NCBI GenBank assembly: GCA_038326995.1
Contig: JBBQKP010000127.1
Coordinates: 1 to 9,694 of the forward strand
DNA: 9,694 nt
Direction: 5' to 3'
Source: JBBQKP01 sp038326995
GTDB lineage: Bacteria > Planctomycetota > Phycisphaerae > Tepidisphaerales > Tepidisphaeraceae
Shown: positions 1-5,481 of the stretch, piece after piece
Layout: each line of letters begins with the position of its first letter
Numbering within the stretch: position 1 is the stretch's first letter
Notes under the pieces: generated by a model
The model's input: only the letters and a program-made list of their open reading frames with translations
What the model was told of the DNA's origin: nothing
Database searches by the model: none
Translations under genes and position numbers: made by a program

Positions 1-222
1 GCGGGACGTGGCTTTGGTGAATACGGCTCGGTCGTCTTCATCTCGAGCAACAAGCCGTTCGTCGGCGAGATCGCGCCGCTATTGATCGTCACCCGCCTCG
101 AAGAGTTTGATTACGCCGGCGCGACTGTCATCGCCTTGGCGATGCTCGTCATTTCGCTCACGCTTCTCCTGGCGGGAAATCTGCTGGGTGCGGCCGCGCG
201 GAAAATGGCAGGCCAATCATGA
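1..222 (+). CDS. cysT: Sulfate/thiosulfate ABC transporter permease CysT (CysU), 3' end only
   Basis: This is the C-terminal 73 residues of an inner-membrane permease whose 5' part lies before the window. The window opens in the segment just after the EAA loop, with GFGEYGSVVFISSN and then EIAPLLIVTRLEEFDYAGA. This matches the CysT signature (GEYGSV-FI-GN ... EIAPLLI--LE--DY-GA). A final hydrophobic helix (about residues 47-66 of the visible part) and a short basic tail follow. In the family, CysT pairs with CysW to form the channel that imports sulfate or thiosulfate, using a periplasmic binding protein and the ATPase CysA. The TGA stop (220-222) overlaps the cysW start (ATG at 219), an arrangement typical of translational coupling between two subunits made in equal amounts. 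Assignment is firm despite truncation because the neighbour is clearly CysW. Confidence 0.9.
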   Translation, partial: AGRGFGEYGSVVFISSNKPFVGEIAPLLIVTRLEEFDYAGATVIALAMLVISLTLLLAGNLLGAAARKMAGQS

Positions 223-1064
223 TGATGTCAACTGCGCCCGGCCCACGGCCGTTTCCACGCGCGAGAAAATTCCCCGGCCCGTTGCAGATCGTTCTGACAC
301 TCGCGGCCGTCGCCGTCGTTGTCATCATGCTCGTTTTGCCATTGGTGCTGATATTGACCCAGGCGCTCGACTCGGGCTGGGACGCCTACGCCGCCGCCGT
401 CGTCGAGCCCGACGCGATCAGCGCCATGAAACTCACGCTGATGGTGGCGGCGATTTCCGTGCCGCTCAATCTCATCTTCGGACTCACTGCTTCGTGGGCG
501 ATCGCCAAATTCGATTTTACTGGCAAGACGCTTCTCATCAGCCTGATCGAATTACCGCTCGCGGTTTCGCCCGTCATCAGCGGGCTGATTTACGTGCTGC
601 TCTTTGGCGCGCAGAGCTATCTGGGGTCGTGGCTGATTTCGCGCGATATGCAGATCATCTTCGCCGTCCCGGGCATCGTGCTGGCGACGCTGTTCGTGAC
701 TTTCCCGTATGTCGCAAGGCAGCTCATTCCGATCATGCAGCAGCAGGGCCGCGAACTCGAAGAGGTTTCCGCGGTGATGGGCGCGACGGGCCTTCAGACA
801 TTCTGGTTCGTCACTTTGCCTCAGGTGAAGTGGGCACTTTTTTACGGCGTCATCCTGTGTAACGCCCGCGCGATGGGCGAATTCGGCGCCGTCAGTGTCG
901 TTTCGGGCCACATTCGCGGCCAGACCAACACCTTGCCCCTGCACGTCGAGATTCTCTACAACGAGTACAACTTTGTTGCCGCGTTCGCTTGTGCGTCGGT
1001 GCTGGTCGCCCTGGCCGTGCTGACGCTGATCGCCAAGAACATCGTCGAGCATTTCGATAAGTGA
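219..1064 (+). CDS. cysW: Sulfate/thiosulfate ABC transporter permease CysW
   Basis: This is a complete 281-residue inner-membrane permease, the partner of CysT in sulfate/thiosulfate import. About six hydrophobic helices are visible, the first near residues 25-48. The cytoplasmic EAA loop, which contacts the ATPase, is at about residues 178-202 (LEEVSAVMGATG followed by F-VTLP). The C-terminal half carries the CysW-specific run ARAMGEFGAVSVVSGHIRG, then QTNTLPLHVEILYNEYN, distinguishing it from CysT (which has GEYGSV). Length is normal for the family. Three ATG codons lie in tandem (219, 222, 225); 219 overlaps the cysT stop and is chosen, but any of the three could serve. No strong Shine-Dalgarno site is visible, so coupling to cysT translation is likely. 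No cysA follows: the next gene is on the opposite strand and ends 28 bp away. Confidence 0.93.
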   Translation: MMMSTAPGPRPFPRARKFPGPLQIVLTLAAVAVVVIMLVLPLVLILTQALDSGWDAYAAAVVEPDAISAMKLTLMVAAISVPLNLIFGLTASWAIAKFDFTGKTLLISLIELPLAVSPVISGLIYVLLFGAQSYLGSWLISRDMQIIFAVPGIVLATLFVTFPYVARQLIPIMQQQGRELEEVSAVMGATGLQTFWFVTLPQVKWALFYGVILCNARAMGEFGAVSVVSGHIRGQTNTLPLHVEILYNEYNFVAAFACASVLVALAVLTLIAKNIVEHFDK

Positions 1065-1092
1065 ATCCACGATCGCCGAACTTATGGGCGTG

Positions 1093-3108
1093 TTACTTTT
1101 TCGGATTCGATGACACGAACCCGAGCCGCGTCTCGATGTTCGCTACGTCAAACCATTCGACCTGCAGCGAATCAAAAAGGAAGTTATCGGTGAGCGGGTC
1201 GATTCCACGGGCAAGTGATCTGTCCATGCTTTCGCGAACGGATAATCGCAATGCCTCACCCAGGTCAGGCGAGGGAAACCTAGACGAGCGTGCGACCAGC
1301 TTCGCCGCATACACACGGTCGGCGGCGGCAACTTCGATCACTCCGGTTTGTGTCTGACCCGAGGCGAACACTTCGAACGCGTTGAGTAAGAACTGAACTT
1401 CGCCCAGTCGCGACAGGACGGGTGACGTCATGTTCGCAGATCCCATGTCTAAAGTGCTGGTTCGAAATGCCGGAAAACTCGCGTCGGAGGCGAAATTCGC
1501 TTCGCCCATTTTCAGCAGAAACGCCTGTGCGTTTTCTTTTGCCTTTGCAAGAAGACGCGCCCGAACAAGGTCGGCGGCGACGCGGTCGCGAACGCTCGCG
1601 AGATCGTCGGCGGCGCGGGAAGCCTGCGCATCAATCACGCGGGCTACGATGATCTCGTCGCTCGAGATGATTCGCATCGCACGAGCTGGCTGCAGCACGT
1701 TCAAGAGAGCGTCGCCGCGCGAGGGCCGGAGATCTTCACTGACAAAAGGTGCAAGATTAAAGAACAAATCGTCGGCGATCGCGGTGCCGGAAAGATCCTG
1801 GCTGGCGGAGAGTTCCTCGCGTGAGAGCAGCTTGTCGGAAGCAAAAGTGCGCGGAAGAATCTTGAACTGCTGCTGAATCTCCTGCGCGACCTTTTCGATG
1901 TACTGCGGCGACTTCAGATCAACGCCGAACTTATTGCCCGGCACGGGCTGACTCGCCAAGGTCGCCCCCTGATAGCGGTCGTAATCGGCACGCAACATGT
2001 TTCGAACGCGCTCCACGATTTGTCTTGTCTGTTGGTCTACGACCAGAGCAATCACGCGTTCAACGACCTTGTCTTTTACAGCATCGAAGGGGAGGGGGTT
2101 TTTGTTCGCCTCCGCCTCTTGTGTCGTCGGCTGAGTTGTCGCCAGTGTCGTCGGCTGAGTGGTTGGCGGAGCGAGAAATTCCTGCGGGTTCTGCTGGTAG
2201 AAAACATACGCGTCCACCGCCCAGTCGGCGGGGGTTTTGGTTTGACGAACGCTTTCGCGGATCGCCGCCTGCGGAACGGCAATGAACTGTAGCTTCACGA
2301 GGTCGGGCGTCTTGTAGCCGAAGCCGAACGGATTTTCGTCCGTCACAGTGCCAAAAAGCACGTCTTGATACTTCGCAAAATGTTCGCTTATATCTGCATC
2401 GCTCGGCTGCGGCACGTCGGTGCCTGAGGGCGATTTAAATTCGATCACGTCGAGTGAAAGCGTGTGCGACAGGCGGGCGAGCTTAAGTTCGACCGAAGGG
2501 GCCGACGTGCGGTCGAATCGCGTCTGAAGGTCGCGCAGTTTTTGGACGGAAAGAATCTCGGCAAGGGCGAACCTCAGCGCGCTGCGTCTGCCCTCGGGGA
2601 CGGATTCGTCAAGCGGAGCGAGGAGTACGCGCTGGCCGCTGGCATTACTGGTCTGGAGCATGATCGATGGATCGGCGAGGTAGGTCTCGACCTCTGACGC
2701 ACCGATCAACACGCCGGCATTCCTGGCTTCTTGTATAAGCAAGTGGTAAGCGACGGGGTCTTCAAAGAAACGGGTGATGACTTTTTGTTCGCGCGCACCC
2801 AGTGGCTCGTTCGGATCTCGCTGGCCGAATAATATCGCCTCGGGCAGAGACTGCGAGTAGGTGACGGGCCTGCCGGTTTGGTCGGACGTTCGCTGCTGCA
2901 CGACCAGCGTATTGAGTGTCGCCAGGTTACCTTGTGCGCGGCGTGCCTGTTCCATTTTAACATCTTCGCCGTTGATGGTACCGAGCGTAGCGTTCGATCC
3001 GGTCATCAGGTGATCGAGCCCGGTACTGGGCAAGAGAAAGGCGAACACCAGGATGCCGCCCAGAACGATGATAACCGGCTTGCTTTGTGTGCGGAAAAGG
3101 TTGGCCAT
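1093..3108 (-). CDS. Membrane-anchored SurA/PpiD-like periplasmic chaperone candidate
   Basis: The protein has 671 residues. A short cytoplasmic N-terminus is followed by one membrane helix (about residues 11-27, PVIIVLGGILVFAFLLP) and a long periplasmic part. Residues 41-60 (TLGTINGEDV then MEQARR) resemble the N-terminal segment of SurA/PpiD chaperones, where a small strand with the motif 'vNGe.I' precedes helices. Residues about 228-285 (PSDADISEHFAKY, later VKLQFIAVP) resemble the PpiD region entering its parvulin-like domain. I cannot find a convincing parvulin active-site signature, so peptidyl-prolyl isomerase activity is not shown. A Thr/Gln/Pro linker (about 312-335) splits the chain. 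In PpiD-type proteins the role is folding of newly exported proteins near the translocon. Start: ATG at 3106-3108 directly precedes the membrane anchor; no clear Shine-Dalgarno site. It is last in a run of three minus-strand genes, 114 bp after the TPR gene. The family-level call is moderately sure; the function is inferred. Confidence 0.65.
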   Translation of the reverse strand: MANLFRTQSKPVIIVLGGILVFAFLLPSTGLDHLMTGSNATLGTINGEDVKMEQARRAQGNLATLNTLVVQQRTSDQTGRPVTYSQSLPEAILFGQRDPNEPLGAREQKVITRFFEDPVAYHLLIQEARNAGVLIGASEVETYLADPSIMLQTSNASGQRVLLAPLDESVPEGRRSALRFALAEILSVQKLRDLQTRFDRTSAPSVELKLARLSHTLSLDVIEFKSPSGTDVPQPSDADISEHFAKYQDVLFGTVTDENPFGFGYKTPDLVKLQFIAVPQAAIRESVRQTKTPADWAVDAYVFYQQNPQEFLAPPTTQPTTLATTQPTTQEAEANKNPLPFDAVKDKVVERVIALVVDQQTRQIVERVRNMLRADYDRYQGATLASQPVPGNKFGVDLKSPQYIEKVAQEIQQQFKILPRTFASDKLLSREELSASQDLSGTAIADDLFFNLAPFVSEDLRPSRGDALLNVLQPARAMRIISSDEIIVARVIDAQASRAADDLASVRDRVAADLVRARLLAKAKENAQAFLLKMGEANFASDASFPAFRTSTLDMGSANMTSPVLSRLGEVQFLLNAFEVFASGQTQTGVIEVAAADRVYAAKLVARSSRFPSPDLGEALRLSVRESMDRSLARGIDPLTDNFLFDSLQVEWFDVANIETRLGFVSSNPKK
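2121..2160. repeat. Two-copy direct repeat, 24-bp period, inside a coding linker
   Basis: The 16-mer GTGTCGTCGGCTGAGT occurs at 2121-2136 and again, identical, at 2145-2160. Read on the coding (minus) strand it gives an 8-residue repeated peptide of the form TTQPTT plus two residues, at about residues 317-332 of the SurA/PpiD-like protein. The period is a multiple of three, so copy-number change would keep the frame. It looks like a slippage-derived flexible linker. Confidence 0.8.
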
Positions 3109-3222
3109 GGAGAGTGTTCGTTGGAGAGGAGCGTGTGAAGTGTGATGCGACTTGGCTTAATGATTGAATGCGTTTATTTCGACTGAGTTTCTAAAATCGT
3201 GGAGAGAAAATCATTCAACTGA

Positions 3223-4335
3223 TTATTTCGGTTTGATCTTTGCCTCGATCGCTGCCAGACGAATCTTGGCGGCGGCGGCCTGTGAGGATTCGGGTGTTTC
3301 GGCCAGTAGTTGTTTGAGCAAAGTCTGCGCAGATTCGAGGTCGCCCGCGCGTTCCAGGCAACCGGCCGCGCTCAGAGTCGCGGCATCGCGTGCGGGTCGC
3401 TCATCCTCAGCGGTGAAGTGCGCTACGATCCGCAGATACGCCAGCGCCGCGTCCGTGAGCTTTTTCTCGTCCGTGCCGGCCTGAAGCTCGGCTGCGCGGG
3501 CGCGAAGATCCAGCGCCTTAATCTGCTGCTGTGGCTCGCCCAGAAGCGGGCTTACGTCCGTCAGTAGTTTCTCCACCTGCGCGAAGTCCTTTTTATCGAG
3601 CGCGACCTGGGCCTGATCGAGTCTGACCTGTGCGATCAAAGCCTGCATCGCCGGGTCTGCGTTGGCGGGGTCAGCCTGGTTCGGGCCGACGAGTTGCAGG
3701 AGCTGGTCGAGCGTTCGCGAGACGCCCTGGGCGTCGTTTCGACTGCGCTGAACGTCAAGGAGTAACGATAGCAGCGGCTGCTTGAGTGCGTCGCTCTGAG
3801 GCAATTGAGTGATCGTCTGGTCGAGTTCCTTCGCGGCGGCATCGAGCATTCCCGGACCCACACCGGCGGCGATCTCGGGTTTGGCCCCCGCCTTCTCGAG
3901 GCCTTCGGTGCGGAGCAGCATCAGATAAGCCGTCACCGCCGCATCGAATCGGCCGCTCTGTTGGGCCGACTGCAACAGACGCGGCAGCGCATATTTTCGT
4001 TTCCACTCCTGTTGGCCGCGCACGACTCTTTGATAGTTGTCGACGGCCTGTGCGAACTTGCCTTCGATGAACGCAGTCTCGGCATCATTGAGTGTCGGGT
4101 CGTCATTCAAGGTGATGCGATACACGCGATCAATTTCTCGCGCGCGTTCATTTCCGCCCGACAGATACACGAGCGCGCCGTCCTGAACGCGAAGGATGCG
4201 AACATCCTTGAACTCATTGCCGGGCCTGCCGTCGGTGTTACGCCAGACCACAACATCCGCAATTGCGGTAGCGGTAAGGCATGCGCTGATGAAAATTGAT
4301 TGAAGAATCAGGCGGGAAGAAATTGTTCGTTTCAC
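3223..4335 (-). CDS. Secreted TPR-repeat protein of unknown function
   Basis: The protein has 370 residues. It starts with a typical Sec signal peptide: a basic n-region (MKR..), a hydrophobic core at about residues 9-23, and an A-I-A cleavage site at 24-26. Residues about 27-75 (VVVWRNTDGR .. FKDVRILRVQDGALVYL) read as a small beta-rich module. The remainder is helical with TPR-like units: AETAFIEGKFAQAVDNYQRV at about 84-103, then further helix pairs, ending with an ARDAATLSAAGCLERAGDLESAQTLLKQLL unit near the C-terminus (split here as ARDAATLSAAGCLERAG and DLESAQTLLKQLL). TPRs mediate protein contacts; no enzyme motif is visible. The start is GTG (4333-4335), supported by a GGAGG site 9 nt upstream. 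It lies between an RNase HI-like gene (93 bp upstream) and the SurA/PpiD-like gene (114 bp downstream), so it may belong to one transcription unit and act in the envelope with the chaperone. I do not recognise a named family. Confidence 0.75.
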   Translation of the reverse strand: MKRTISSRLILQSIFISACLTATAIADVVVWRNTDGRPGNEFKDVRILRVQDGALVYLSGGNERAREIDRVYRITLNDDPTLNDAETAFIEGKFAQAVDNYQRVVRGQQEWKRKYALPRLLQSAQQSGRFDAAVTAYLMLLRTEGLEKAGAKPEIAAGVGPGMLDAAAKELDQTITQLPQSDALKQPLLSLLLDVQRSRNDAQGVSRTLDQLLQLVGPNQADPANADPAMQALIAQVRLDQAQVALDKKDFAQVEKLLTDVSPLLGEPQQQIKALDLRARAAELQAGTDEKKLTDAALAYLRIVAHFTAEDERPARDAATLSAAGCLERAGDLESAQTLLKQLLAETPESSQAAAAKIRLAAIEAKIKPK

Positions 4336-4344
4336 GATTGTTGG

Positions 4345-4349
4345 CCTCC
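4345..4349 (-). promoter_or_regulatory. Shine-Dalgarno site of the TPR gene, fixes a GTG start
   Basis: On the minus strand GGAGG lies 9 nt before GTG at 4333-4335. It is the only strong Shine-Dalgarno match in front of a gene in this window, and it decides for the GTG start, which also gives a complete signal peptide. Confidence 0.7.
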
Positions 4350-4378
4350 GCGAGTTAGGATCGATGATCGTAAACGCC

Positions 4379-4406
4379 AGCGGCCATGCAATCCAGTCCG
4401 GCCGCT
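4379..4406. other. Hairpin between the RNase HI-like and TPR genes
   Basis: AGCGGCC (4379-4385) and GGCCGCT (4400-4406) form a perfect 7-bp stem with a 14-nt loop. It lies 22 nt after the RNase HI-like stop codon on the transcribed minus strand. No T-tract follows, so it is not a standard intrinsic terminator; it could be an mRNA processing or stability element between the two genes, or chance. Confidence 0.35.
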
Positions 4407-4428
4407 CGTGTGGGTTTTGATTCGTTCG

Positions 4429-4905
4429 CTATTCCAGCACGTCCGACAGCGCATCCTGATTGCCCTTTTTGTTGATGGCGATGTTCGAGAGCTTGTCGGC
4501 AAGCGTGTTGCTTTCGCGATACAGATGGTGGTAGGTAATGTGCGAAAATTTTCTCGCGAGGTCGGACGCAATTTTGTAAAGCGGAATGATGTTGGGGTGA
4601 CGCACTTTGTACTGGCCCGACATTTGCCGGATAACCAGTTGTGAGTCGCCGCGGACGTCCAGCTTTTGTATTTTCAGTTCGACGGCTTTCGTGAGCCCGG
4701 CGATGAGTGCGCGATACTCCGCAAAATTATTCGTCGCCGACGTGTGATATTCACCTCCAGTGCACAGGACCGTTCCGTCCTTGGCACGAATGGCAAACCC
4801 CGCGCCGGCCGGCCCGGGATTTCCCCGACTCGCGCCGTCGAACTCGAGCACAAAAATTTCGTCGGCGGCGGCGTTCGTGGGCAGGTCGTTCATCGGATCG
4901 AGCAT
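4429..4905 (-). CDS. RNase HI-family protein (RnhA-like)
   Basis: The protein has 158 residues with the RNase H fold and its acidic active site in order: D23 in FDGASRGNPGPAG, E63 in NNFAEYRALIAGL, D87 in VRGDSQLVIRQM, and D137 in RESNTLADKLSNIA. All four catalytic carboxylates are present, so activity is expected: cleavage of the RNA strand of RNA-DNA hybrids with Mg2+. The DG-SRGNPG-AG and NN-AEY-ALI-GL forms are those of the short RnhA-like group that also includes YpdQ-type and archaeal type 1 enzymes, not the classical E. coli RnhA; there is no N-terminal hybrid-binding domain. Two starts are possible: ATG at 4903-4905 (used) and ATG at 4891-4893 (M5); neither has a strong Shine-Dalgarno site and both keep the whole domain. 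It is first of three co-oriented genes and its start faces the divergent VOC gene. Confidence 0.9.
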   Translation of the reverse strand: MLDPMNDLPTNAAADEIFVLEFDGASRGNPGPAGAGFAIRAKDGTVLCTGGEYHTSATNNFAEYRALIAGLTKAVELKIQKLDVRGDSQLVIRQMSGQYKVRHPNIIPLYKIASDLARKFSHITYHHLYRESNTLADKLSNIAINKKGNQDALSDVLE

Positions 4906-5010
4906 GCGGTTTTTCGTGATCGCTTCAAGGCCAGACCTCGCAGTTAGTCGTTAGAACCAATACGACCACCCCGTTTTCATTACCGCTTCAAATAAGATGG
5001 TGATAGGGGT

Positions 5011-5041
5011 TTGTCTTTCGACGTTGATCGCGTTGTATGAT
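5011..5041 (+). promoter_or_regulatory. Possible promoter giving a leaderless VOC transcript
   Basis: TATGAT (5036-5041) is a 5/6 match to the -10 consensus. The best upstream -35 is TTGTCT (5011-5016, 4/6) at a long 19-bp spacing. The expected start point, about 7 nt after the -10 box, falls at the GTG at 5048 proposed as the start codon. The pattern is suggestive but was picked after the fact. Confidence 0.3.
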
Positions 5042-5047
5042 CGGGGT

Positions 5048-5476
5048 GTGGATTCAAGCAGTAAAGCGAACTTGCCGGACTTTCTTGATGCTGTGCCATC
5101 GATCCGCGTAAGCGACATGGCGCGATCGCTGCAGTTTTATCAGGACGTGCTGGGGTTTCGATCGGAGTGGCTCTGGCCGTTTGATCGGCTGACCAAAACG
5201 CACGTGAGCATGAGGCGCGGCGCGGTAAAGCTTTTCCTGACCTATGACCCGAGCCCGAATAGCGCGACAATGCCGCCGACCACCTCGGCCGCGATCTTCG
5301 TGAGTCATCTAAGCACGTTGCACGCCGAGTTGAAAAAGAGCGCGGCAAAGTTCGGCATCGTCATCGACGAGCCAAAAATCTTTCCGTGGGGACTGGCGGA
5401 AATGCACGTGCGCGATCCCGACGGTCATGTGATTCGCTTCTGCGACGAAACCAGCGGGTTACCTGCGAAATCCTGA
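5048..5476 (+). CDS. VOC superfamily protein (glyoxalase/bleomycin-resistance fold)
   Basis: From GTG 5048 the protein has 142 residues. It is a single VOC unit of two beta-alpha-beta-beta-beta modules. The first opens with VPSIRVSDMARSLQFYQDVLGF (residues 16-37; split as VPSIRVSDMARS and LQFYQDVLGF). The second ends with PWGLAEMHVRDPDGHVIRF, where DPDG is at 123-126. This layout matches the bleomycin-resistance-like branch, which binds ligands at a dimer interface. The usual metal ligands are missing: Ser stands where the first His would be (PSIRV), and Arg where the final Glu of 'DPDG..-E' would be, so metal-dependent lyase activity is unlikely. Substrate is unknown. An in-frame ATG at 4997 would add 17 residues unlike the family N-terminus, so GTG 5048 is preferred. 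It converges on yidC with only 5 bp between stop codons. Confidence 0.82.
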   Translation: MDSSSKANLPDFLDAVPSIRVSDMARSLQFYQDVLGFRSEWLWPFDRLTKTHVSMRRGAVKLFLTYDPSPNSATMPPTTSAAIFVSHLSTLHAELKKSAAKFGIVIDEPKIFPWGLAEMHVRDPDGHVIRFCDETSGLPAKS

Positions 5477-5481
5477 GCGGG

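Noticed and set aside
107..862. A 251-codon plus-strand open frame overlapping cysT and cysW
   Set aside because: It is an Arg/His-rich translation in another frame of two clearly recognised permease genes; it is a product of high GC content.
552..1070. A 172-codon minus-strand open frame opposite cysW
   Set aside because: Antisense shadow of cysW; no motif, and cysW is complete and well conserved.
2121..2160. A possible CRISPR-like or mobile repeat
   Set aside because: There are only two copies, in frame within a coding linker, and translated as a TTQPTT peptide repeat; it is a protein low-complexity region.
4997..5047. An N-terminal extension of the VOC protein from ATG 4997
   Set aside because: The added 17 residues do not fit the family N-terminus, and a -10-like TATGAT lies inside this stretch; GTG 5048 fits the domain boundary better.
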